Assembly (NCBI GenBank): GCA_947305675.1
Contig: CAMZED010000001.1
Coordinates: forward strand, 6,445 to 70,444
Direction of reading: 5' to 3'
Source of the DNA: an uncultured Clostridia bacterium
GTDB taxonomy: Bacteria > Bacillota > Clostridia > Oscillospirales > CAG-382
Length of the DNA: 64,000 nt
Below, piece after piece: positions 22,858-33,092 of the stretch. A program made the position numbers and the translations under genes. The notes under the pieces were generated by a model, which was not told the origin of the DNA, did no database searches, and saw only the letters and a program-made list of their open reading frames with translations. Numbering within the stretch: position 1 is the first letter of the stretch; the number at the start of each line of letters is the position of its first letter.

Positions 22858-24464
22858 TCACACAGATTTTCAACGCGGTTTTGCGTACCGCGCTCACGTC
22901 GTCGATGCTTATCGCGGCGGCGGTCGCAATAAGGTTTGCGGTAAGCCGCCGTGCGCCGAAAAGCGTCGCCTGCCTTATTTGGGCGGTGGTGGCGCTGCGG
23001 TTGGCGCTCCCTTTCGAGATCCAAACCGGGCTGAGCGTTGTTCCGCGCCCGGCGGTCGAAGCCGAAAAGCAATTCAGCGGTTTTGTGTCGGGGGCGGGTA
23101 CTTTTGAAGCTCCCGCCGAAGCCGCGGCCGCGGCCGAAACCGCGATCCCGGCTTACAAAGCGGCGGAGCTCGCCTGCGCGGTGTGGATCGCCGGGGCGGC
23201 GGCGCTGCTGATCTACGCCGCGGTCAACGTCTTTCTTATAAGGCGCAAACTCGCCGAATCGGTCCCTTCGGGCGGGAACGTTCGCAAGTGCGACAGGATA
23301 TCCTCGCCGTTCGTGTGGGGGCTGTTCAAGCCGAAGATCTATATGCCGTTCGGGCTCGATCCGAACACCGAATCCTGCGTTTTGCTTCACGAGAAGGCGC
23401 ATATAAAACGGCTCGACAATATAACTAAACCGCTGTGGTTCGCCGTCTGCGCGGTATATTGGTTCGATCCGCTCGTCTGGATCTCTTATATGCTGTTCTG
23501 CCACGATATCGAATACGCCTGCGACGAAAGCGTCTGCCGCGGAAAGAGCGACGAATTCCGCCGGAATTACGGAAAAGCGCTGTTCGGTTACAGCGGAGCA
23601 CGGTTCAATATCACGTTCAATCCCGCGGCGTTCGGCGAGCTTGCGGTAAAAAGCCGCATAAAACGCGCTCTCGGGTTCAAGCGTGCCGGAAAACCCGCGG
23701 CTTTCGCCGCCGCGGCGCTTATTGTCGCCGCCGCGATCTGCCTTGCGACCGACCCGGTCGGTTCGGCGGTGACGGCGGTCGTCCCCGAAGGAGAAGAACC
23801 GGTCGGCGCGGTTCAAGGCCCCGCCGAAGCAGACGGGCACCTCACCCCCGAAGACGTGACCGATTACAACCAGCGGCTTTACGCCGATTCCGGCAAAAAA
23901 TATATCGTTATACGCCTGCGCGAAGCAAAGGATTTTATCGAAAACGGAACGAACGGCAAAAAAATAGGTTCGCCGCTTAAGATCTGGCTTTTGAACGGCG
24001 GCGGCGAGCGGATCGGATACGTTTATTCCAACACGTCGGGTTACGCGCGGTTCGAAGTCGGGAACGACTTTTTCGGAGTTTGTTTCGACGGCGATGAAAA
24101 CTACGAAAAATCGGTGCTTTACAACTATATCAACGCCGAAACGCTCAAATGGAACAGCGATTGCGTTTTCGACCTGGTGATCGCCGATAAATCGTTCCCC
24201 CGCACCGTGGTCAGGGTGACCGATCCGAACGGCGCCCCGGTAAGCGGAGCCGACGTTCGCATAAGCGTGCGCGGCGACAGATACCTTTACGCGCCGGTCT
24301 ACCGCACCGGAAGCGACGGAGTCGCGGTGCTCCCCCCGGCGGTCACCGCGCTTAAATACAACTTTGACCGGCCGGAGATCACGGTGAAACTGTACGGCTA
24401 TACGGTTACAAGGGCGGAAGTCGATTTTTACCGTGAAGAATATGAAATTCAATTGGAGTGGTGA
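22854..24464 (+). CDS. M56 family (BlaR1-like) membrane sensor metalloprotease
   Basis: 536 residues. Membrane helices near 8-30, 38-54, 104-126 and 281-298 bracket the zinc protease motif HEKAH (179-183) with the downstream DIEYACDE ligand segment, as in BlaR1/MecR1. After the last helix the external part (about 300-536) is not a penicillin-binding domain: it has two beta-rich stretches, KIWLLNGGGERIGYVY and VTDPNGAPVSGADVRI with YRTGSDGVAVLPP, like carboxypeptidase-regulatory or Ig-type domains. It presumably cleaves or inactivates the linked BlaI repressor on an unknown external signal. Confidence 0.88.
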   Translation: MITQIFNAVLRTALTSSMLIAAAVAIRFAVSRRAPKSVACLIWAVVALRLALPFEIQTGLSVVPRPAVEAEKQFSGFVSGAGTFEAPAEAAAAAETAIPAYKAAELACAVWIAGAAALLIYAAVNVFLIRRKLAESVPSGGNVRKCDRISSPFVWGLFKPKIYMPFGLDPNTESCVLLHEKAHIKRLDNITKPLWFAVCAVYWFDPLVWISYMLFCHDIEYACDESVCRGKSDEFRRNYGKALFGYSGARFNITFNPAAFGELAVKSRIKRALGFKRAGKPAAFAAAALIVAAAICLATDPVGSAVTAVVPEGEEPVGAVQGPAEADGHLTPEDVTDYNQRLYADSGKKYIVIRLREAKDFIENGTNGKKIGSPLKIWLLNGGGERIGYVYSNTSGYARFEVGNDFFGVCFDGDENYEKSVLYNYINAETLKWNSDCVFDLVIADKSFPRTVVRVTDPNGAPVSGADVRISVRGDRYLYAPVYRTGSDGVAVLPPAVTALKYNFDRPEITVKLYGYTVTRAEVDFYREEYEIQLEW

Positions 24465-24468
24465 CAAA

Positions 24469-25998
24469 ATGAAAAAAATAATTGCTGTTTTGCTTATAAC
24501 GGCGCTGACGGCGGGGCTTTTCGCCTGCACGCCGGAAGAAAGCGGTTCTTCTTCCGCGGTCACGCCGGAAAAGACGGCGCCCGAAAAGGAAGAGGACGCG
24601 GGATATATCGTGATGTTTTCCGAAGCGGGAAGGTTGATGATATATACCGAAAGCGGAAACTACGAAGAATATATCTATCCGGCGTTTGAGCAAAGCGCCG
24701 CCGCGTTCAGCGAATCGAAAGGGTTAAGCCTGTCTTCGGCGCTTATTTCCGAAAACCGCCGCGCCGCCGCTTTGATGACGGTCGAGAACAACGAAAGTTC
24801 GATCTATTATTTCAGCGGCGGAAAAACCGTAAAGATCGCCGAGACCGTCGAGGTCGAAGACGGAAACGGATCGTTTACTTTCAAGGCGGCAAAGCTTATG
24901 GATATATCGCCCGACGGAGAACGGGTGCTTTACACCTTCGGCGGAGAACTGTTGATATATACCGCGTCGGGGACCGAATCGGTCGTGAAGGAAAACGTGG
25001 CGAACGCCGGATTTATCTCAGACGGCGGAGTGTTTTATACGGTGAACGAGGGCGACGCTTATTCCCCGTTTTACAAAAGCTTTATCGACAACGGCGCAAA
25101 CCCGCCGATCTCTTTGGAAGGCGCTCTGCTTTTATCGGCTTCGGCGGACGGCAAAAGCCTGGTTTATAAAAAAGACGGCGAATATTATATCTCGGGCGGA
25201 GTCGGCACGAACGAATACAAAGTCGAAAAGAACGACCGCTTCCTTGAAAACCGCTTCATGACCGAACAACTTGAACTTACCCCCGGAAAAGCGAGGTATT
25301 TTATAAACGGGAAGCTTTCGGCGGAGATATCGTTCGGCAACACTTCCCCGGTTCTGCTACGCCCCCACGACAAGACAAACGTTTTTGAACGCGCAAAGGC
25401 CGACACATTTGGCGGAAAACTCCTTTATCTGAGCGAACTGGGCGGCGGTTCGAGGCTGGTAAAGCTATCGGATTCCGGAACCGAAGTCCTGCTCGAGGGC
25501 GAAATATCGCGCCCGGTAATCTCCGACGATGAAAAAACGCTTTATTTCCTGCGCGGAAAGAAGATCTTTACGCTCGACCTCGGCGCAAGCGAAGCCGAAC
25601 CCGTGCTTTTGTGCGGCGGCGATGTGAGCAGTTTTGCGGTACGCGGCGACGGCTGCGTTTATTTCAACGACATTTCCGGGCTGTTCCTGCACGACCCCGA
25701 CGGGACCGACAAACTCATAACAAAAACAACTGTTCCGTCGGTCAGGCTGTCGCAGTCGAATCTGTTCGGCGGCAAAGTGCTGTTTTATACAACGGCGAAT
25801 TCGGTCCTTTACCGAACCTCCGGCGAAGCGCCCGAAGTCGCCGCCGAAAAACCCGAGCGCGGAATTCAGGACCGCAGGATACTGGGATATAAAAACTATC
25901 TGATCGTCCTGGACAACATATCGAGCGATTTTCCGGGCGGATCCGCCAGAGTCACCTTCGACGGAGAGACGTTTTCCCCCGCCGGATACTTTATGTAA
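24469..25998 (+). CDS. Predicted lipoprotein with beta-propeller-like repeats
   Basis: 509 residues. Signal MKKIIAVLLITALTAGLFAC ends at a good lipobox (LFAC, Cys20), followed by a Ser/Pro/Glu-rich linker. The mature part has recurring units such as MDISPDGERVLYTFGGELLIY, LLSASADGKSLVYKKDGEYYI and VISDDEKTLYFLRGKKIFTLDL (each about 20 residues), typical of WD40/TolB-like propellers. The start at ATG 24469 is five bases after the M56 stop, with GGAGTGG upstream. It closes the BlaI-M56 operon and may present or sense the signal; this is inferred from context only. Confidence 0.8.
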   Translation: MKKIIAVLLITALTAGLFACTPEESGSSSAVTPEKTAPEKEEDAGYIVMFSEAGRLMIYTESGNYEEYIYPAFEQSAAAFSESKGLSLSSALISENRRAAALMTVENNESSIYYFSGGKTVKIAETVEVEDGNGSFTFKAAKLMDISPDGERVLYTFGGELLIYTASGTESVVKENVANAGFISDGGVFYTVNEGDAYSPFYKSFIDNGANPPISLEGALLLSASADGKSLVYKKDGEYYISGGVGTNEYKVEKNDRFLENRFMTEQLELTPGKARYFINGKLSAEISFGNTSPVLLRPHDKTNVFERAKADTFGGKLLYLSELGGGSRLVKLSDSGTEVLLEGEISRPVISDDEKTLYFLRGKKIFTLDLGASEAEPVLLCGGDVSSFAVRGDGCVYFNDISGLFLHDPDGTDKLITKTTVPSVRLSQSNLFGGKVLFYTTANSVLYRTSGEAPEVAAEKPERGIQDRRILGYKNYLIVLDNISSDFPGGSARVTFDGETFSPAGYFM

Positions 25999-26016
25999 GC
26001 GTTAAAAAAGTATCGA

Positions 26017-26042
26017 AAACCCCTCTTTTGAGGGGTTTTTGT
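26017..26042 (+). terminator. Terminator of the BlaI-M56-lipoprotein operon
   Basis: AAAACCCCTC-TTTT-GAGGGGTTTTT, followed by GTGTT. Confidence 0.9.
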
Positions 26043-26043
26043 G

Positions 26044-26072
26044 TTGCATTTCCGGGGCGGACGTGGTATAAT
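26044..26072 (+). promoter_or_regulatory. trkA-trkH promoter
   Basis: TTGCAT (26044-26049), 17 bp, TATAAT (26067-26072). There is no room for a long riboswitch before trkA. Confidence 0.7.
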
Positions 26073-26104
26073 ATGCTATTAATAAACGCTCGCGTGGAGG
26101 CAAT

Positions 26105-27466
26105 ATGAAAATAATCGTCGCCGGCTGCGGCAAGATCGGTTCTTCAATTCTCGAAACCCTTGTAAAAGAGGGTCACGATGTTGTTGCCATAGACCGCAAA
26201 AATGACCTTATAGGAGAGATAAGCAATATTTATGATGTGATGACCGTCTGCGGAAGCGCCGCCGATTGCGAAACGCTTGCCGAGGCGGGCGTCGACAAAG
26301 CCGAACTGTTTGTCGCCGTCACCGATTCCGACGAGGTGAATATGCTCGCCTGCTTTTTTGCCCGCAGGATGGGCGCGAAGCACACCATCGCCAGGATAAG
26401 GAACCCCGAATATAACGATAAAAACCTGGTTTTTATGAAGCAGAACCTCGATATATCCTTTACCATAAACCCCGAACTTTTCGCCGCGCAGGAGCTTTAC
26501 CGTCTGTTAAAACTGCCCGCCGCCGTCAACGTCGAGACTTTTTCTGGCAGGAACCTGGAGATGGTCGAGATGGTTCTCAAGGACGGGAGCCCGCTCGACG
26601 GCATAAGCCTTATGGATCTGCGCCGCAAATACAAAGCGAAGTTTCTTGTCAGCGCGGTGAGCCGCGGCGGAGAAGTTTATATCCCCGACGGCAGTTTTGT
26701 GCTTGAAAGCGGCGACCGGATCGGTATAACCGCCGCGCCCAACGAGGTTCAGAAGCTTTTGAAAATGCTCGGTATCGTTCAGCGCCAGGCGCGCAGGGTC
26801 ATGATACTCGGCGCAAGCACCACCGCCTTTTATCTTGCCGAGATGCTCATCGACAGCGGCACCGCCGTTACTATTATCGAAAAAGACGCTGAACGCTGCC
26901 GCAAATTTTCGCAGGAACTGCCCGACGGTGCGCTTATAATCCACGGCGACGGCGCAAGGCAGGAACTTCTGTTAGAGGAAGGGTTGGGTTCCGCCGACGC
27001 GTTCGTTTCGCTCACCGGAATGGACGAGGAAAACATTCTTGTTTCCTATTTTGCCGAACTGCAAAAGGTGCCGAAGGTGATATCCAAAATAAACCGCGGC
27101 GAGCTTTCGTATATGGCGGAAAAACTCGGGCTCGACAGCATAATCTCCCCGAAAAAGATAATTTCCGACGTGCTTGTGCGCTATGCCCGCGCTTTGCAGA
27201 ATTCGCTCGGAAGCAATGTCGAATCGCTTTATCGTCTTATGGACGGCAACGTCGAAGCGCTTGAATTCAACGTCCGCTCTGATTTCAAGGGTATAAAGAT
27301 ACCGCTGAAAGACCTTAAACTCAAATCCAACCTGCTCATCGCCGGGATAACCCGCGGCAGGAAGGCTCTCATCCCCTCCGGCGAAGATTCGATCCTGCCC
27401 GGCGACAAAGTCGTCGTTATCGTTTCCGGCAGGCGTTTATTCGATCTTGACGATATTTTAGCCTGA
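26105..27466 (+). CDS. trkA: Trk potassium uptake regulator TrkA
   Basis: 453 residues with two RCK modules: NAD-binding IIVAGCGKIGSSILETL at 2-18 and a second Rossmann segment VMILGASTTAFYLAEML near 231, each followed by a TrkA-C domain (around 140-220 and 370-450). It gates the TrkH channel in response to nucleotides. The tandem form is the usual TrkA size. trkH starts 17 bases downstream. Confidence 0.95.
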   Translation: MKIIVAGCGKIGSSILETLVKEGHDVVAIDRKNDLIGEISNIYDVMTVCGSAADCETLAEAGVDKAELFVAVTDSDEVNMLACFFARRMGAKHTIARIRNPEYNDKNLVFMKQNLDISFTINPELFAAQELYRLLKLPAAVNVETFSGRNLEMVEMVLKDGSPLDGISLMDLRRKYKAKFLVSAVSRGGEVYIPDGSFVLESGDRIGITAAPNEVQKLLKMLGIVQRQARRVMILGASTTAFYLAEMLIDSGTAVTIIEKDAERCRKFSQELPDGALIIHGDGARQELLLEEGLGSADAFVSLTGMDEENILVSYFAELQKVPKVISKINRGELSYMAEKLGLDSIISPKKIISDVLVRYARALQNSLGSNVESLYRLMDGNVEALEFNVRSDFKGIKIPLKDLKLKSNLLIAGITRGRKALIPSGEDSILPGDKVVVIVSGRRLFDLDDILA

Positions 27467-27483
27467 AATAAAGAGGTCTTTGT

Positions 27484-28935
<1,452 letters not shown>

Positions 28936-28957
28936 AAATCTCTTGTTTTGGTGATAT

Positions 28958-30289
28958 ATGACAAACGAACTTCAATTACAGGCACAAAGTATCGAGCGCA
29001 TAAACGCCTCGTCGTTCATCGAAAGCCGGCGTGATCTGCGCTTTGCGACGGCGCTCACATTCGCCCCGGACGCGATGTCTCCGGTTCAGTGCGCTTATTC
29101 GCTTCGCCGCGAGGACGGAATACTCCGATTAGAGATCCACGCCGCCGACGTGAGCGAACTTATCTGTCCTTCCACCCCTATCGACGACGCCGCGCGCGAA
29201 AAAGGCGCGGCTATTCCCACCGCCCACGGGTTGTCCGCAATGCTTCCCCCCAACCTGGTCTGGAACACTTTTGATTTAAAAGAGGGTGAAGACCGGCTTG
29301 TACTGTCCGTTATATTGGACGTTGATGATAATTACGACCTCGTCGGGCTCAGGTTTGACGAAAGCGTTATAAGGGTGGAGCGACGCTGTCTTTACGACGA
29401 GATCGACGAACTTCTTATTTCCAACGACGCCTCGTCGGTTCTTTCGCTGCGCGGGAAATACAAACGCTTTCTCCCGATGATCGAAGATATGTATTCGCTT
29501 TCGGCGGAACTTCATCGCAAACGTCACGCGCGCGGCGGCATGCAGATCGACAGTCCCATCCGCTGTTTTTCGACCAACGATAACGCCGAAACGACCGGTT
29601 TCAAGCGTATTCCGCGTTCCGACAGCGAAATGATGCTTTATGAACTTACCGTTTTCGCTTCCTCCGCTTTGGGAACTTATCTGGCGAAAAACGGCTGTCC
29701 CGCGCTGTTTTTCAGCGAATTGCCACCCGAAAAAGCACATTTGCTCGATCTGGCGCGCGCAGTCGGAATTGAAGTAGACGGCGGCATGCCCGAATCGCGC
29801 ATTGTAAACGATCTTGTCGATCTAAGCCGCGGATCGGATGTCTTCGGTATGGTCTGCGACGAGATCCGTCTTTCGGCGCCGCTCTGCCGTTATTCCGACA
29901 AACCTGTCTATAACGCCGTCGCCGCTTGCGATACGGTGGTGCTTTTTAACCGCCCCGCAACGCGTTACAGCGATATCCTTATGCACCGACTGCTTAAAAA
30001 TCTGCTGCACAGCGCAAAGAACGAAGGATTTTCAATATCTTCCCGGGCAAATTATTTTGCAGGTCTTGCAAACGAAGCCGAGGCGAAACGCCGCGCCGCC
30101 GAGCTTCAGCTCGATTCAGAACAAATCGCTTCGGTTTTGAGCAACGGCGGGACCTTCCCCGGATATTATATCGGGAACGGCACCGTAATTCTCGATAACA
30201 ACGCAAAAATTCCCTGCTGTTCCGAACTCGAACCCGGAAAACGCTATGTTTTTTCGGTCAGCGACGGAAAAGCCTTCCTCGCCGTCTGA
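28958..30289 (+). CDS. RNB-fold protein lacking the catalytic aspartates (RNase II/R-like pseudoenzyme)
   Basis: 443 residues. RNase II/R landmarks are clear: HAADVS (61-66), an R-G-x-x-x and MLPP region (82-98), GEDRLVLSV (110-118) and the signature RPATRYSDILMHR (332-344). But the metal-binding block, normally TIDxxxAxDxDDA, reads TFAPDAMSPVQCA (34-46): the four Asp positions are Ala36, Pro42, Gln44 and Cys45. Exonuclease activity by the known mechanism is therefore unlikely. Cold-shock and full S1 domains are missing. It may be an RNA-binding or regulatory protein. It follows trkH closely and a parS site lies 10 bases beyond its stop. Confidence 0.75.
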   Translation: MTNELQLQAQSIERINASSFIESRRDLRFATALTFAPDAMSPVQCAYSLRREDGILRLEIHAADVSELICPSTPIDDAAREKGAAIPTAHGLSAMLPPNLVWNTFDLKEGEDRLVLSVILDVDDNYDLVGLRFDESVIRVERRCLYDEIDELLISNDASSVLSLRGKYKRFLPMIEDMYSLSAELHRKRHARGGMQIDSPIRCFSTNDNAETTGFKRIPRSDSEMMLYELTVFASSALGTYLAKNGCPALFFSELPPEKAHLLDLARAVGIEVDGGMPESRIVNDLVDLSRGSDVFGMVCDEIRLSAPLCRYSDKPVYNAVAACDTVVLFNRPATRYSDILMHRLLKNLLHSAKNEGFSISSRANYFAGLANEAEAKRRAAELQLDSEQIASVLSNGGTFPGYYIGNGTVILDNNAKIPCCSELEPGKRYVFSVSDGKAFLAV

Positions 30290-30298
30290 CGTTTGAAT

Positions 30299-30314
30299 TG
30301 TTTCACGTGAAACA
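30299..30314. promoter_or_regulatory. parS: parS site (ParB/Spo0J binding site)
   Basis: TGTTTCACGTGAAACA is a perfect 16-bp match to the bacterial parS consensus. It is intergenic, about 8 kb from dnaA, where parS sites are expected. ParB loads here and spreads, recruiting SMC-ScpAB (scpA and scpB are also in this window). The parAB genes are not. Confidence 0.95.
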
Positions 30315-30329
30315 GAAAGGTTGATCTTT

Positions 30330-31760
30330 TTGAAAAAGAAAACTGCACTATTTCTGCTTGTGCTTATGCTTTTCGCGGTTTTTTCCGGCTGCGAAAATGT
30401 GGTTTATCCCGGCGAAGCCGAAAGTTCGGCGGCTGTTGGCGGGAATTCGCAGGATATTACCGACCTCCTGCCCGAAATAAGCGATTCGGGAGACGGCAAT
30501 ATCGAAATATACAATTGCCGCGTAGCGACCGACAAACCGGCGCATTTCGATTCCTCGGAATCCGATGCGACTTTGGTAAACTCGGCGCTCGAACAGCGCA
30601 GCAAAGTGCTTTTGGAACGTTACAGGATAAATCAGGAAGTGATAGCCGTCGATCGCGCAAATCTTGCAGCCGAGATAAAAACGGCGCTGCTTTCCGGGAC
30701 GGATACTTACGACCTTCTTTCCTATTCGCAATCCGACGCGGTAAAACTTTATCTCGATGGACTTTTATACGATCTTAATTCCCTTCCCGGGTTCGACGCC
30801 GAATCTCCGCTTTTCGACAAAGCGAACGCAACCGCACTTGCGACCGGAAAAACGCTTTATATGATCCCCGACGCAAGCAATTATTACTTCGACGAACTTT
30901 ACGCGGTATTCTTTAACCGCGATATGGTCGGTAAATCCGGCGGCGACCCCGAAACGCTGGTTCAAAAGGGCGAATGGACCTGGGACAAGTTCAGCGAGCT
31001 GGCGAAAAGCGCTTCGAACGTTGCAAACGGCGTTTACGGGTTTTCGGTATATTACGAAAACTACGATTTCTCTTATCCGATGTGGATGTCCGCCGGACGG
31101 CATATTATCGAAGGGACCTATAACGGCAAAATCGCTCTTTCGATGCCCGGGTCGGAGATCGAATCGGTAACAGAAGAACTTGTAAAGCATTACAACGTGT
31201 CTTACGTCTATCCGAAAACAGGGTCTGACGCTTCCGCCGCGTTTATGAACGGAAACACAGCGTTTATTTTTCACAAACTGAATTATCTGTACGCGCTGCG
31301 CGACGGCAGCGAAAAAGGCTCGGAATACGGGTTTTTGCCGATGCCGAAATTGAGCGAAGATCAAAAAAACTACTCCTGCCTCGCTTCATCCGAAGCACAC
31401 GTTCTGGCGATACCGGCGACGGCGCGGTTCAAAAATCAGTCAGAATCGATGCGCACTTACGCGCTGCTGGCCACCACTTGCGGGATCGGATCGGAAACGA
31501 TGAAAACCGCTTATATCCGCACCCAACTTGTAAGTTATCTTATGACCAACGCCGAAACGGTAATGTTAAGCGAGATCGTCGGTTCCGCAACGTTCGATTT
31601 TGCCCGGACATTCGGCGGTGAAATATCGGAAATAGCCGGTCCGACGGTACGCGCGGTCGGCGACAGGATCGGTTACGGTTCGAAAGTGCAAAGCTCGATC
31701 AACCGCAGTATAGCGGCTTTCAACAAATATGTCGCCGAACATTTTGATCAAGACACTTGA
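30330..31760 (+). CDS. Extracellular solute-binding lipoprotein
   Basis: About 476 residues. The N-terminus MKKKTALFLLVLMLFAVFSGC is a lipoprotein signal with lipobox FSGC. The body resembles ABC transporter sugar-binding proteins (family 1 type): ALLSGTDTYDLLSYSQSD, LYAVFFNRDMV, GEWTWDKFSELAKSA and a C-terminal domain with AFMNGNTAFIFH. The start is TTG 30330, placed after AGAAAGG; the TTG at 30321 is too close to it. No permease or ATPase genes are adjacent, so its partner transporter is elsewhere or it serves another role. Confidence 0.82.
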   Translation: MKKKTALFLLVLMLFAVFSGCENVVYPGEAESSAAVGGNSQDITDLLPEISDSGDGNIEIYNCRVATDKPAHFDSSESDATLVNSALEQRSKVLLERYRINQEVIAVDRANLAAEIKTALLSGTDTYDLLSYSQSDAVKLYLDGLLYDLNSLPGFDAESPLFDKANATALATGKTLYMIPDASNYYFDELYAVFFNRDMVGKSGGDPETLVQKGEWTWDKFSELAKSASNVANGVYGFSVYYENYDFSYPMWMSAGRHIIEGTYNGKIALSMPGSEIESVTEELVKHYNVSYVYPKTGSDASAAFMNGNTAFIFHKLNYLYALRDGSEKGSEYGFLPMPKLSEDQKNYSCLASSEAHVLAIPATARFKNQSESMRTYALLATTCGIGSETMKTAYIRTQLVSYLMTNAETVMLSEIVGSATFDFARTFGGEISEIAGPTVRAVGDRIGYGSKVQSSINRSIAAFNKYVAEHFDQDT

Positions 31761-31785
31761 TTTAAAACTCGTTTTGATATATAAT
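31757..31785 (+). promoter_or_regulatory. pgk-tpiA promoter
   Basis: TTGATT (31757-31762), 17 bp, TATAAT (31780-31785). The -35 begins four bases before the end of the preceding gene. Confidence 0.8.
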
Positions 31786-31849
31786 ATCTCGGATGGAATA
31801 TTGAATAATAAAAATATAAATAAAATATATTCATTTAAGGAGAAAACTT

Positions 31850-33055
31850 ATGAACCCCAAAAAATCAGTTGAAGATCTTGACGTAGCCGGCAAACGCGTG
31901 TTGGTTCGCTGCGATTTCAACGTGCCGCTTAAAAACGGCGTCATCACCGACGACAACCGCATCGTCGCCGCTCTGCCTACGATCGAATTCCTTATCGACA
32001 AGGGCGCAAAAGTCATACTTTGCTCGCACCTCGGCAAACCCAAAGGAGAGCCGAAGCCCGAATATTCGCTTGCTCCCGTCGCAAAACGCCTTAGCGAAAA
32101 ACTCCGCACCGAGGTCGTATTTGCCGCTGACGACAACGTCGTCGGCGAGAACGCGAAAAAAGCCGTCGCCGAGATGGAAGACGGCGACGTGGTTCTGCTT
32201 CAGAACACCCGTTATCGCGCAGAAGAGACGAAAAACGGCGAAGAATTCTCGAAAGAGCTCGCTTCTCTTGCCGATCTGTTTGTCAACGACGCGTTCGGCG
32301 CCGCTCACAGGGCTCACTGCTCGACCGTCGGCGTCGCTTCATATGTTAAAGAATCCGCCAACGGCTTCCTTATGGCAAAAGAGATCAAATTCCTCGGCGA
32401 CGCGGTCAACAACCCCGTCCGTCCGTTCGTAACGATACTCGGCGGCGCGAAAGTTGCCGACAAACTCGCCGTTATCGAAAACCTTCTCAACAAAGCCGAT
32501 TGCCTCATTATCGGCGGCGGTATGGCTTATACCTTCCTTAAAGCCCAGGGCAAAGAGATCGGGACCTCGCTCCTTGACGAAGAAAAGATCGATTACTGCG
32601 CGAATATGCTTCAGAAAGCAAAAGAAAAAGGCGTCGAGATACTTCTTCCCGTCGACTGCGTAATAACCAAAGAATTCCCCGACCCGATCGACGCTCCCAT
32701 CGAGACCAAAGTCGTCTCGGTAGACGAGATCCCCGCGGATATGATGAGCATGGACATCGGTCCCAAGACCCGCGAACTTTACGCCTCCAAAATTAAATCC
32801 GCAAAAACCGTCGTCTGGAACGGACCCATGGGCGTGTTCGAGAACCCCGAACTCGCAAAAGGCACCTATGCGGTAGCCAAAGCGCTTGCCGATTCCGATG
32901 CGACCACCATCATCGGCGGCGGAGATTCCGCGGCAGCTGTAAACCAGCTCGGTTTCGGCGATAAGATGAGCCACATCTCCACTGGCGGCGGCGCTTCGCT
33001 CGAATATCTCGAGGGCAAGGAACTCCCCGGCATCGCCGCAATGACCGATAAATAA
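31850..33055 (+). CDS. pgk: Phosphoglycerate kinase
   Basis: 401 residues, full length. RCDFNVPLKNG near 22, SHLGKPKG near 62, the GGAKVADKL and GGGMAYTFLKA segments, and the nucleotide-site GGGDSAAAV near 360 are all present. It makes ATP from 1,3-bisphosphoglycerate. AAGGAG precedes the ATG. tpiA follows after 37 bases under the same promoter. Confidence 0.98.
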   Translation: MNPKKSVEDLDVAGKRVLVRCDFNVPLKNGVITDDNRIVAALPTIEFLIDKGAKVILCSHLGKPKGEPKPEYSLAPVAKRLSEKLRTEVVFAADDNVVGENAKKAVAEMEDGDVVLLQNTRYRAEETKNGEEFSKELASLADLFVNDAFGAAHRAHCSTVGVASYVKESANGFLMAKEIKFLGDAVNNPVRPFVTILGGAKVADKLAVIENLLNKADCLIIGGGMAYTFLKAQGKEIGTSLLDEEKIDYCANMLQKAKEKGVEILLPVDCVITKEFPDPIDAPIETKVVSVDEIPADMMSMDIGPKTRELYASKIKSAKTVVWNGPMGVFENPELAKGTYAVAKALADSDATTIIGGGDSAAAVNQLGFGDKMSHISTGGGASLEYLEGKELPGIAAMTDK

Positions 33056-33092
33056 TTGCGACAACCATAAATAACTATCCTGGAGAATAAAA

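Noticed and set aside
25999..26104. c-di-AMP (ydaO) riboswitch upstream of trkA
   Set aside because: Only about 30 bases separate the promoter from the gene and no motif is visible.
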